From NCBI RefSeq assembly GCF_037940415.1, contig NZ_CP149798.1, positions 3,651,001-3,715,000 of the forward strand: a stretch of DNA of 64,000 nucleotides, written 5' to 3'. Below the pieces are notes generated by a model. It did not search any database and was not told where the DNA came from. It saw only the letters and a list, made by a program, of their open reading frames with translations. A program made the position numbers and the translations under genes. Positions within the stretch are counted from its first letter, which is position 1; each line of letters starts with the position of its first letter. Source of the stretch: Streptomyces sp. f51 (GTDB lineage Bacteria; Actinomycetota; Actinomycetes; Streptomycetales; Streptomycetaceae). Positions 54,864 through 62,365 of this stretch are shown here, piece after piece.

Positions 54864-54891
54864 ATGGGCCAGCCCGAGCGGGCTGGCCCAT
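54864..54891. terminator. Terminator between trxA and GNAT gene
   Basis: Perfect 12-bp inverted repeat (54864-54875 and 54880-54891), 4-nt loop, followed by TTCCTTT. Serves convergent trxA (+) and GNAT (-). Confidence 0.85.
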
Positions 54892-54910
54892 TTCCTTTGG
54901 CCCCGGCCCC

Positions 54911-55528
54911 TCACAAGGGGCGAAGCGCGGGCTCCTTCTGTACCGCTCCGAGGAGCCGGTCCAGCGCCATCTCCATGTCTTCCTTCCAGGAGAGCGTGGT
55001 CCGCAGCTCCAGCCGCAGGCGCGGGTACCGGGCGTGCGGGCGCACGGTCTTGAAGCCCACTGCGACGAGATGGTCTGCGGGGAGTACGCAGGCGGGTTCC
55101 TTCCACCGTGCGTCCCCGAAAGCCTCGATCGCCCTGAACCCCCGGCGCAGCAGATCCTTGGCCACCGTCTGCACCATCACCCGGCCCAGTCCCTGTCCCT
55201 GATACCCCGGCATGATGAACGAAGTCATGAGCTGAACCGCGTCCGGCGCGACGGGGCTTGTGGGGAAGGCCGTGGAGCGGGGGACGTAGGCGGGCGGCGC
55301 GTAGAGCACGTACCCCACCGGCACATCGTCCACGTAGGCGACTCGGCCGCAGGATCCCCAGTCCAGGAGAACCGAGGAGATCCACGCCTCCTTCTCCGGG
55401 GCGCTCGTGCCCGCCTTCAGCGCGGCTTCACCGCGGACAGGATCCAGTTCCCAGAAGACGCACGCACGACAGCGGTTGGGAAGGTCCTGAAGGTTGTCCA
55501 GCGTGAGCGGTACGAGCCGGCGCCCCAT
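54911..55528 (-). CDS. GNAT-family N-acetyltransferase with N-terminal Cys motif
   Basis: 205 residues. The N-terminal LPNRCRACVFWELDP segment with CXXC is followed by a GNAT core (VPVGYVLYAPPAYVPRSTAF, FIMPGYQGQGLGRVMVQTVA). In many actinobacteria a homologue of this type sits beside parB. The substrate is unknown. No ribosome site is striking, but the start MGRRLVPLTLDNL is well placed. In mycobacteria cwlM lies between trx and parB; here it is absent. Confidence 0.9.
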   Translation of the reverse strand: MGRRLVPLTLDNLQDLPNRCRACVFWELDPVRGEAALKAGTSAPEKEAWISSVLLDWGSCGRVAYVDDVPVGYVLYAPPAYVPRSTAFPTSPVAPDAVQLMTSFIMPGYQGQGLGRVMVQTVAKDLLRRGFRAIEAFGDARWKEPACVLPADHLVAVGFKTVRPHARYPRLRLELRTTLSWKEDMEMALDRLLGAVQKEPALRPL

Positions 55529-55674
55529 GAAGGATCTTCCTCGCTTCGTTCGCCCGCGGCGTCACGGGCGGCTGTCAGATGGCTCCGCTCTCTGAGCAGG
55601 CTGCCGACGAACCCGCCGACCGCTCCCAGGCCCAGACCTACGGTCACCAGTCCGGTACGGCTCACGGTCTGCAT
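55417..55674 (-). CDS. Possible small membrane-anchored protein overlapping the GNAT gene
   Basis: 85-residue frame starting MQTVSRTGLVTVGLGLGAVG, with one hydrophobic segment and then a charged stretch. A GAGGCGGGGG ribosome-like sequence precedes the ATG. The last 112 bp overlap the GNAT gene in another frame, which is unusual, so only the first 50 residues might be real or it may be chance. Confidence 0.3.
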   Translation of the reverse strand: MQTVSRTGLVTVGLGLGAVGGFVGSLLRERSHLTAARDAAGERSEEDPSWGAGSYRSRWTTFRTFPTAVVRASSGNWILSAVKPR

Positions 55675-55854
55675 GACCCCCGCCTCCCCGATGAAGGTGC
55701 TGCCAGGTGGATCGCCATACCCATCGCATCGTATCCACGATGCGATTCCATCGATACCGCCGAAAAGCAAAGAGCGGGCCGTTTTCCGGCACACACCGGA
55801 CACGACCCGCTCACCTGGTGGACCGATCGGACATCGGCCCATCAGAACGCCGAC

Positions 55855-56949
55855 TCAGCCTTCCGCGTCGTCTGCGTCGTCGTCCAGGAGGCTCTTCTGA
55901 AGGACAGGTCCCTCGCCCGGGGCGAGCGAGCCGAGGATGCGCTCAAGGTCTTCCATCGAAGCGAACTCGACCGTGATCTTGCCCTTCTTCTGCCCCAGGT
56001 CGACCTTCACCCGGGTCTCGAAGCGGTCCGAGAGCCGTGTCGCCAGATCGCTCAGCGCCGGGGAGACCCGGCTGCCGGCCCGCGGGCCCTTGGAGCGCTG
56101 AGCCGTCTGCGGACGCGACCCCATGAGCGTCACGATCTCCTCCACAGCCCGCACCGAGAGCCCCTCGGCGACGATGCGGTGGGCCAGACGGTCCTGCTCC
56201 TCCGAGTCGTCGACCGCGAGCAGGGCCCGCGCATGTCCCGCGGAGAGAACTCCGGCGGCAACACGACGCTGAACCGACGGGGAGAGCTTCAGCAGACGCA
56301 GGGTGTTGGAGACCTGGGGACGCGACCGTCCGATCCGGTCCGCCAACTGGTCGTGGGTGCAGTTGAAGTCCTTGAGCAGCTGGTCGTAGGCCGCCGCCTC
56401 TTCCAGCGGGTTCAGCTGGGCCCTGTGGAGGTTCTCCAGGAGCGCGTCCAGGAGGAGCTTCTCGTCCTCCGTGGCGCGCACGATCGCGGGAATGGCCTCA
56501 AGTCCCGCCTCACGGCAGGCCCGGAAGCGGCGCTCTCCCATGATGAGCTCGTAGCGCCCGGAGGCCACCTGGCGGACGACGACGGGCTGGAGGAGCCCGA
56601 CCTCCTTGATGGAGGTCACCAGCTCGGCAAGAGCGTCCTCATCGAAGATCTCGCGCGGCTGGCGCGGGTTCGGCGTGATGGCGTCGAGGGGCAGCTCGGC
56701 GAAGTGGGCACCGACGGGAGCCGGAAGCGTCTCCAGCGATCCGCTCGACGCCCCGTCCTCCGTTTCATGTGAAACAGACGGCAGCGTGGTCACCTTCGCC
56801 GCGGCCACCCCGCGCTCCGCCGTGAGAACGGGGCCGGTGGTCGGCGCGGAAGGAGCCCCGCTCCCCGCACCACCCGGACGCTCACCTGTCGGAGCCGCAG
56901 GGATCAGCGCGCCAAGGCCCCGCCCCAGACCCCGTCGTCGGTCGCTCAC
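55855..56949 (-). CDS. parB: Chromosome-partitioning protein ParB
   Basis: 364 residues. After the N-terminal ParA-stimulating GLGRGLGALIP and a disordered stretch, the ParB/CTPase domain has TPNPRQPREIFDEDALAELV, the GERRFRA motif and ENLHRAQLNP; the helix-turn-helix DQLADRIGRSRPQVSNTLRL binds parS. The C-terminal dimer domain ends DDDADDAEG. The GTG start overlaps the parA stop by 4 bp. A near-parS (56762) lies in its own coding sequence and encodes VSHET. Confidence 0.98.
   Translation of the reverse strand: MSDRRRGLGRGLGALIPAAPTGERPGGAGSGAPSAPTTGPVLTAERGVAAAKVTTLPSVSHETEDGASSGSLETLPAPVGAHFAELPLDAITPNPRQPREIFDEDALAELVTSIKEVGLLQPVVVRQVASGRYELIMGERRFRACREAGLEAIPAIVRATEDEKLLLDALLENLHRAQLNPLEEAAAYDQLLKDFNCTHDQLADRIGRSRPQVSNTLRLLKLSPSVQRRVAAGVLSAGHARALLAVDDSEEQDRLAHRIVAEGLSVRAVEEIVTLMGSRPQTAQRSKGPRAGSRVSPALSDLATRLSDRFETRVKVDLGQKKGKITVEFASMEDLERILGSLAPGEGPVLQKSLLDDDADDAEG
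56762..56775. other. parS-like site (one mismatch) inside parB
   Basis: GTTTCATGTGAAAC, in frame within the disordered N-terminal region of ParB (SVSHETE on the coding strand). Confidence 0.6.
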
Positions 56950-58019
56950 TGGATCCCCTCCACCATGTTCTGATCGTTCTGTCCGCCCACGTGGGCATGT
57001 TGCGCGTCGTACGCCACTCCGACTCCTCGCAGGGCGATTTCGCGCGCGGCCTCAAGATACGAGAGAGCACCGCTCGAACCCGGATCGTAAGTCAGAACCG
57101 TCTGCCCGTAGCTCGGGGCCTCCGAAATTCGTACCGAACGCGGGATGCTCGTCCGCAGCACCTCCTTGCCGAAGTGGCTGCGCACCTCCTCCGCGACCTG
57201 GGAAGCGAGTCGGGTCCGGCCGTCGTACATGGTGAGCAGGATCGTCGAGACGTGGAGGTCGGGGTTGAGGTGACCTCGCACCAGGTCCACGTTGCGCAGG
57301 AGCTGACCCAGACCCTCCAGCGCGTAGTACTCGCACTGGATGGGGATGAGCACCTCCGCGCCGGCGACCAGGGCGTTGACCGTCAGCAGACCCAGCGACG
57401 GCGGGCAGTCGATGAGGACGTAGTCCAGCGGCTGCTCGTACGCCAGGATCGCTCGGTCCAGCCGGCTCTCACGCGCAACCAGCGACACGAGTTCGATCTC
57501 CGCACCGGCGAGGTCGATGGTGGCCGGGGCACAGAAGAGACCCTCGACGTCGGGGACCGGCTGAACGACTTCGGAGAGCGGCTTGCTGTCGATCAGCACG
57601 TCATAGATCGACGGAACCTCGGCGTGGTGATCGATGCCCAGAGCCGTGGAGGCATTGCCCTGAGGGTCGAGGTCGATCACCAGGACCCGGCCGCCATGCA
57701 GAGCCAGCGAGGCGGCAAGGTTGACCGTGGTCGTGGTCTTACCCACCCCACCCTTCTGGTTGGCGACCACGATGACTCGGGTCTGTTCGGGCCGTGGCAG
57801 GCCCTCACCGGCGCGACCTAGCGCCTCCACAGCCAGTTGGGCAGCACGACCGATAGGAGTGTCGTCCATCGGGGGCGGTGTTTCACGTGAAACATCCTCC
57901 CCCATCGACTCGGTACGGGGACCGGGGACCGGATCGGTCATCGGTCCCGCGATGTTGGCGTCGGACCGCAAGGATTCACTCTCCTCGACTTCAGGCTCGC
58001 AATGAACAGAGCCTCCCAT
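56946..58019 (-). CDS. parA: Chromosome-partitioning ATPase ParA
   Basis: About 357 residues if the ATG at 58019 is used; the frame is open to 58193 but that part contains parS and DnaA boxes and is probably leader DNA. A later ATG (57941) is also possible. The deviant Walker A motif is ANQKGGVGKTTTTVNLAASL, followed by LDPQGNAS and DCPPSLGLLT. It forms ATP-dependent filaments/gradients that position ParB-oriC complexes in spore compartments. A perfect parS (57880) in the polar N-terminal part encodes VSRET. It is coupled to parB (GTGA overlap). Confidence 0.97.
   Translation of the reverse strand: MGGSVHCEPEVEESESLRSDANIAGPMTDPVPGPRTESMGEDVSRETPPPMDDTPIGRAAQLAVEALGRAGEGLPRPEQTRVIVVANQKGGVGKTTTTVNLAASLALHGGRVLVIDLDPQGNASTALGIDHHAEVPSIYDVLIDSKPLSEVVQPVPDVEGLFCAPATIDLAGAEIELVSLVARESRLDRAILAYEQPLDYVLIDCPPSLGLLTVNALVAGAEVLIPIQCEYYALEGLGQLLRNVDLVRGHLNPDLHVSTILLTMYDGRTRLASQVAEEVRSHFGKEVLRTSIPRSVRISEAPSYGQTVLTYDPGSSGALSYLEAAREIALRGVGVAYDAQHAHVGGQNDQNMVEGIQ
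57880..57893. other. parS site (perfect) inside parA
   Basis: GTTTCACGTGAAAC in frame within the ParA N-terminal region, encoding DVSRETP. Confidence 0.92.
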
Positions 58020-58055
58020 GCCATTGGGGTCGTGAACCAGCGAGGCCCGTTGTTC

Positions 58056-58082
58056 TGTGGAGAAATCCACCTCTGTGGACAA
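58056..58082. promoter_or_regulatory. Two DnaA boxes in the parA leader
   Basis: TGTGGACAA (58074-58082) is a perfect Streptomyces DnaA box on the minus strand (TTGTCCACA); TGTGGAGAA (58056-58064) has one mismatch. Confidence 0.65.
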
Positions 58083-58177
58083 CTCCGGGGCTCTCCCGAG
58101 CGAGCCGAGAGGCTTCCGATCGCGAGGTTCGGCCGCAGCCCGGCCGCGACTGATGATGCCCTGCAACAGTGAGCGAC

Positions 58178-58191
58178 GTTTCACGTGAAAC
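58178..58191. other. parS site (perfect) upstream of parA
   Basis: GTTTCACGTGAAAC, about 160 bp upstream of the preferred parA start. ParB here could also affect parA transcription. Confidence 0.92.
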
Positions 58192-58326
58192 ACGATGCCG
58201 AGCCACGCAGGTCAGGGCGGCGCGACACTCCGATATGCGCAGGTTTGCCAGCTTTTGCGCAATAGGTCACATCATCGGGATCGAAGCGCCCTACGTGAGA
58301 AACAACTCCTGGATCCGGACAAGGAA

Positions 58327-58358
58327 ACTCCCGGCCCCCCTCATGAGGGACCGGGAGT
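58327..58358 (-). terminator. Terminator after rsmG
   Basis: 8-bp outer arms (58327-58334 and 58351-58358) enclosing an inner CCCTCATGAGGG stem, 66 bp beyond the rsmG stop. Confidence 0.7.
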
Positions 58359-58424
58359 AGCGATGCTCACATCGTCCGGGTTCAACGCCGGGGCCGTCCG
58401 GGTTCCGTGGCCGGCCGTCCAGGG

Positions 58425-59141
58425 TCAGCGCCGGCGCCGCGTCCGGGTCGTCCTGGCTGCCTTGGCCCGCTTCGCCGCGAAGCGCACACCTCCGGGGCTC
58501 TCGCCCACCTCCACCCGCACCACGGTGGACAACGGGTCCACGATGCCCTCACCGACCTGGAGAACGGAGGTCTCCACGGCGCCGAGCTTGCTCAGCGCCG
58601 TGGCAGAGGCCTTCAGCTCCTCCTCGGCGGTGTCGCCCTTCAGGGCCAGCATCTCGCCGTACGGGCGCAGCAGCGGGATACCCCACGTCGCCAGGCGGTC
58701 AAGGGGGGCGACCGCCCTGGCGGTCACCACGTGAACCGGCTGGAGCTTCCCCATGACCTCCTCGGCGCGGCCGCGGACGACGGTCACATGGTCGAGGCCG
58801 AGCAGCTCGACGACCTCCGTGAGGAAGTTGGTCCGGCGCAGCAGCGGCTCAAGCAGCGTGATCTTGAGGTCTTCACGGACGAGCGCCAGAGGGATGCCGG
58901 GCAGACCCGCACCGGAACCGACGTCGCACACGGTCACGCCCTCGGGCACGACCTCGGAGAGCACCGCGCAGTTCAGCAGGTGCCGCTCCCAGAGCCGGGG
59001 CACTTCCCGCGGGCCGATCAGCCCACGCTGCACTCCTGCCTCGGCCAGCAGTTCCGCGTACCGGACCGCGTCCGCGAAGCGATCACCGAATACCTCGCGC
59101 GCCTGCTCGGGCGCGGGGGGAAGCTCCGCTGCCTCCGTCAC
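58425..59141 (-). CDS. rsmG: 16S rRNA m7G527 methyltransferase RsmG (GidB)
   Basis: About 238 residues. SAM-binding motif [16 protein letters not shown]; the family segment [20 protein letters not shown] precedes it, and [17 protein letters not shown] follows. It methylates G527 of 16S rRNA; loss gives low-level streptomycin resistance in streptomycetes. A basic tail ([17 protein letters not shown]) ends the protein. The GTG at 59141 has a GGAAGGA ribosome site. Confidence 0.97.
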   Translation of the reverse strand: MTEAAELPPAPEQAREVFGDRFADAVRYAELLAEAGVQRGLIGPREVPRLWERHLLNCAVLSEVVPEGVTVCDVGSGAGLPGIPLALVREDLKITLLEPLLRRTNFLTEVVELLGLDHVTVVRGRAEEVMGKLQPVHVVTARAVAPLDRLATWGIPLLRPYGEMLALKGDTAEEELKASATALSKLGAVETSVLQVGEGIVDPLSTVVRVEVGESPGGVRFAAKRAKAARTTRTRRRR

Positions 59142-59210
59142 GGGGGACCGTCCTTCCGTACCGCTTGAGCGCACTGAGCGCTGTTCACCAGGACTATCAG
59201 GCTGACAAAA

Positions 59211-59243
59211 TTCGGCCCCGTCTGCGCAACAGACGGGGCCGAA
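59211..59243 (-). terminator. Terminator between khpB and rsmG
   Basis: Perfect 14-bp inverted repeat (59211-59224 and 59230-59243), 5-nt loop; on the minus strand it is followed by TTTTGTC. It implies that rsmG has its own promoter or relies on readthrough. Confidence 0.88.
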
Positions 59244-59259
59244 GGAACGCATGTAGCGA

Positions 59260-59769
59260 TCAGGCGGGAAGCACGACGACGAAGCGCTGCGGCTCCTCGC
59301 CCTCGGACTCGCTGCGCAGACCGGCGGCCTTGACCGCGTCGTGCACGACCTTGCGCTCGAAGGGCGTCATCGGGTCCATCTTGACCGGCTCACCGGAGCT
59401 CTTGACCTCGGCGGCGGCCTTGGCACCGAGCTCGGAGAGCTCTTCGCGCTTCTTGGCCCGGAATCCCGCGATGTCCAGCATCAGCCGGCTGCGGTCCCCG
59501 GTCTCCCGGTGCACGGCCAGACGGGTGAGCTCCTGGAGTGCCTCCAGCACCTCGCCGTCGCGGCCGACCAGCTTCTGAAGGTCGCGGCCTCCCGAGTCGC
59601 TGATGATCGAGACAGCGGCGCGGTCGGCCTCGACGTCCATGTCGATGTCGCCGTCGAGATCGGCGATGTCGAGCAGACCCTCGAGGTAGTCCGCCGCGAT
59701 CTCGCCTTCCTGCTCCAGGCGGGTCAGGGTGTCGCCCTCAGCGGCGGCGGAGGTGGTGCCTTCCGTCAC
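59260..59769 (-). CDS. khpB: KH/R3H-domain RNA-binding protein KhpB (Jag)
   Basis: 169 residues. The KH domain is centred on [20 protein letters not shown], the R3H domain on [20 protein letters not shown]. The acidic N-terminal part is typical of actinobacterial Jag. RNA-binding protein next to yidC, 15 bp downstream of it. The GTG at 59769 has an AAGGAG ribosome site. Confidence 0.95.
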   Translation of the reverse strand: MTEGTTSAAAEGDTLTRLEQEGEIAADYLEGLLDIADLDGDIDMDVEADRAAVSIISDSGGRDLQKLVGRDGEVLEALQELTRLAVHRETGDRSRLMLDIAGFRAKKREELSELGAKAAAEVKSSGEPVKMDPMTPFERKVVHDAVKAAGLRSESEGEEPQRFVVVLPA

Positions 59770-59784
59770 GGGATGGACTCCTTC

Positions 59785-61083
59785 TTACTTCTTGGACGGG
59801 GACTTGGGCCGCTGCGGGCCCTTGCGCTGTCCGGACTGGGCCTTGCTGCGGGTACCGGTGCCGGGCTTGTTGCCGGTGCCGGCGGCCGGCTTCGGCGCGG
59901 AGGGCTCGGCGTCCTGCTGCTCGTCGGACTTGGTCAGCGAGGTCTTGGGCTCGGACTCGTCCGTCGGCGCACCGCTGGACGCCCCGCCCGACTGCCGCTG
60001 CGCCTTGGACTGGCGCTTGGGCTGCTGACGCTTGGGAGCGGCGGGCGCGGTGGTCGTCGTGGTGCCGTCCTCGGACTCGACGACGACCGCGTTCTCGCCG
60101 GTCACCACCAGGCCGTCGGGCTGGGCCACGAGGCCCGCCTTGGTCAGGCTGTTGATGAACTTGCGCTCGAACTCGTTGCGGTCGCGGCCCTTGGCGACGA
60201 TGGCCTTGACGATGGCCTTCTCACCGCGTCCACGCGTCTTGCCGTGCTGCGTGACGTGCTTCTGAAGACGCTCGAGGTAAGCGGCCTGAGCCTTCGAACC
60301 CGGAGTCGGGTTGTTGCGGATGACGTACATCTGCTGGCCCATGGTCCACACGTTGGTGGTCAGCCAGTAGACGAGGACACCGACCGGGAAGTTGATGCCG
60401 AAGACGGCGAACATGACCGGGAAGACGTACATCAGCATCTTCTGCTGCTGCATGAAGGGCGTCTTCACCGTGGTGTCGACGTTCTTCGTCATCAGCTGAC
60501 GCTGGGTGTAGAACTGCGAGGCCGACATCATCACGATCATGATCGCGGTGACGACGCGGACGTCCATGAGCGTGGCGCCGAGCTTGGCGACCGTCTCGGC
60601 GCTGTCGGTGAACTTCGCCGCGAGCGGGGCCCCGAAGATGTGGGCCTTACGGGCGCTGGCGAGCAGCTGGTCGTCGATGACACCGATCGTCGTGCCCGTC
60701 GCGATGCCGTTGAGCACGTGGTACAGGGCGAAGAAGAACGGCGACTGGGCCAGGATGGGAAGGCACGAGGAGAGCGGGTTGGTACCCGTCTCCTTGTACA
60801 GCTTCATCATCTCTTCGGACTGGCGCTGCTTGTCGTTCTTGTAGCGCTCCTGGATCTTCTTCATCTCGGGCTGAAGCGTCTGCATCGCCCGAGTGGCCTT
60901 GATCTGCTTCACGAAGAGCGGGATCAGGCAGATTCGGATCAGGACCACCAAGGACACGATGGACAAGCCCCAGGCCCAGCCGGTGTCGGGGCCGAAGATC
61001 TGCCCGTACACGGCGTGGAACTGGACGATGACCCAGGAAACAGGTGTCGTGATGAAGCTGAAAAGACTGGCAATCGTGTCCAC
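59785..61083 (-). CDS. yidC: Membrane protein insertase YidC
   Basis: 432 residues. Five-TM Oxa1/YidC core without the large periplasmic domain: [20 protein letters not shown] carries the hydrophilic-groove arginine, [20 protein letters not shown] follows. A Lys/Arg/Ser-rich C-terminal tail of about 110 residues may bind ribosomes. The GTG start at 61083 has an AAGGAG site within the yidD end. Confidence 0.97.
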   Translation of the reverse strand: MDTIASLFSFITTPVSWVIVQFHAVYGQIFGPDTGWAWGLSIVSLVVLIRICLIPLFVKQIKATRAMQTLQPEMKKIQERYKNDKQRQSEEMMKLYKETGTNPLSSCLPILAQSPFFFALYHVLNGIATGTTIGVIDDQLLASARKAHIFGAPLAAKFTDSAETVAKLGATLMDVRVVTAIMIVMMSASQFYTQRQLMTKNVDTTVKTPFMQQQKMLMYVFPVMFAVFGINFPVGVLVYWLTTNVWTMGQQMYVIRNNPTPGSKAQAAYLERLQKHVTQHGKTRGRGEKAIVKAIVAKGRDRNEFERKFINSLTKAGLVAQPDGLVVTGENAVVVESEDGTTTTTAPAAPKRQQPKRQSKAQRQSGGASSGAPTDESEPKTSLTKSDEQQDAEPSAPKPAAGTGNKPGTGTRSKAQSGQRKGPQRPKSPSKK

Positions 61084-61086
61084 TAA

Positions 61087-61440
61087 TCAAGCTCCTTGAG
61101 CATGGGACGGGGTCTCGGCGGCCGGGCCCGGGGCAGTGGTGTCCCCGGTGGCCGGTTCGGCGGCGGAGGTCCCGCCCTTGCGTGCACGCCAGGCGTTACG
61201 CAGCAATTCGTGCCACCGCGGACGCTTGCGCTCCGGAACATGGTCCACACCGCCCAGCGACCACGGATTGCACCGGAGGATGCGCCAGGCGGTAAGTGCC
61301 GTTCCCTTGATCGCACCGTGCCGGTCGATGGCTGTGTAGCCGTAACGGGAGCACGACGGGTAGTACTTGCAGACCGGCCCGAGCAACGGGCTGATCGTCC
61401 ACTGGTACAGCTTGATGAGAGCAAGCAGTGGGTACTTCAT
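61087..61440 (-). CDS. yidD: Membrane protein insertion efficiency factor YidD
   Basis: 117 residues. [39 protein letters not shown] and [17 protein letters not shown] are the YidD signature. The C-terminal 40 residues are an unstructured extension. It overlaps rnpA by 4 bp (ATGA) and abuts yidC. Confidence 0.96.
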   Translation of the reverse strand: MKYPLLALIKLYQWTISPLLGPVCKYYPSCSRYGYTAIDRHGAIKGTALTAWRILRCNPWSLGGVDHVPERKRPRWHELLRNAWRARKGGTSAAEPATGDTTAPGPAAETPSHAQGA

Positions 61441-61808
61441 CGCGCGCCCCCTCCCAGTAGCCGCTGGAGAGCGGCGTCCAGGTCTCGGGCCAGCTGTTCA
61501 TGGTCGGCGTCACCCGCACCGGGCAGCGCTCGTACGACTACCAGGCTACCGGGGGGCAACAGGGCGACTCGGTCGCGCATCAGATGGCGAAGTCTGCGCT
61601 TCACCTTGTTGCGCACGACCGCTCCGCCCACGGCTTTGCTCACGACGAAACCCGCACGCGTCGAGGGAGCGGTCTCCCCAGGCGCGTGCGGGTCCGGTGC
61701 ACCGCTACGTAGATGGACGACGAGAAGCGGGCGTCCGGCCCGGCGTCCTCGGCGTACCGCGGTCGCGAAGTCTTCGCGCCGCCTCAGCCGATGCTCGGTA
61801 GGCAGCAC
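61437..61808 (-). CDS. rnpA: Ribonuclease P protein component
   Basis: 123 residues. The conserved RNR-type motif is [34 protein letters not shown] begins the fold. It binds RNase P RNA and aids pre-tRNA processing. GTG start, 21 bp after rpmH. Confidence 0.96.
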   Translation of the reverse strand: MLPTEHRLRRREDFATAVRRGRRAGRPLLVVHLRSGAPDPHAPGETAPSTRAGFVVSKAVGGAVVRNKVKRRLRHLMRDRVALLPPGSLVVVRALPGAGDADHEQLARDLDAALQRLLGGGAR

Positions 61809-61829
61809 GAGATCATGACCTGTGAGTTA

Positions 61830-61967
61830 TCAGGCGGACAGGCTGGCGCGACCCTTGCCACGGCGGTTCGCGAGAATCGCGCGGCCGGCACGGGTGCGCA
61901 TCCGCAGGCGGAAGCCGTGGGTCTTGGCGCGACGACGGTTGTTCGGCTGGAAGGTGCGCTTGCTCAC
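61830..61967 (-). CDS. rpmH: 50S ribosomal protein L34
   Basis: 45 residues, [20 protein letters not shown] at the N-terminus and [12 protein letters not shown] at the C-terminus. GTG start at 61967. It heads the rpmH-rnpA-yidD-yidC operon, divergent from dnaA, as in nearly all bacteria with this origin layout. Confidence 0.98.
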   Translation of the reverse strand: MSKRTFQPNNRRRAKTHGFRLRMRTRAGRAILANRRGKGRASLSA

Positions 61968-62365
61968 TCGGGGGCTCCAGAAAGAATCGGTGGTGGCGGG
62001 GTGCCGTCCTGGCTGTCACCGTGCGCCCACGAGGAAACTCGCATTACGCCCGAGTGCACCGCTTCCCGATCACTCTTCGTGATCTGTGCCCATCGGAGGC
62101 AGGCGGCAGCAGCCATCGACAACTCGACCTGGTTACGGTACGCGCGGCTACGCCATCCGGTCAAACCAACCCCCGGCGGGGGACACTATCCACAGGCTGG
62201 GGACAACAACTTGAACCGCACCCGTCGCCCTGACTACCGTGGCTGAACTCCGATTCGTTCCCTTCCCGCCGCCCCAGCGGCTTTGTTCCCCCCGCCCCAA
62301 GCGACTGACTTCCCAACCTGTTCCCAGAACCACACGTTCGTGGGACCCGTGAGAGAGCGTGCCCC
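61968..62365. other. rpmH-dnaA divergent promoter region
   Basis: About 400 bp with the start regions of both operons and one pair of DnaA-box-like sequences (62186-62206). No small gene is evident. oriC itself lies on the other side of dnaA in Streptomyces. Confidence 0.7.
62186..62206. promoter_or_regulatory. Pair of DnaA-box-like sequences upstream of dnaA
   Basis: CTATCCACA (62186-62194) and TGGGGACAA (62198-62206), inverted to each other, each one base from consensus. Similar boxes in the S. lividans dnaA promoter serve autoregulation. Confidence 0.7.

Larger units (their letters stand above)
58020..58424. other. parA leader / parA-rsmG intergenic region
   Basis: About 405 bp. It holds two DnaA-box-type sequences (58056-58082), a parS (58178-58191) and the rsmG terminator (58327-58358). 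Between 58195 and 58320 no gene is visible. The parA promoter must be here; no firm -10/-35 was identified. Confidence 0.65.

Noticed and set aside
58020-58193. Longer parA start (MFHVKRRSLL)
   Set aside because: The ATG arises from the parS sequence itself, and this stretch contains DnaA boxes; similar MFHVKH starts appear at other parS sites by chance.
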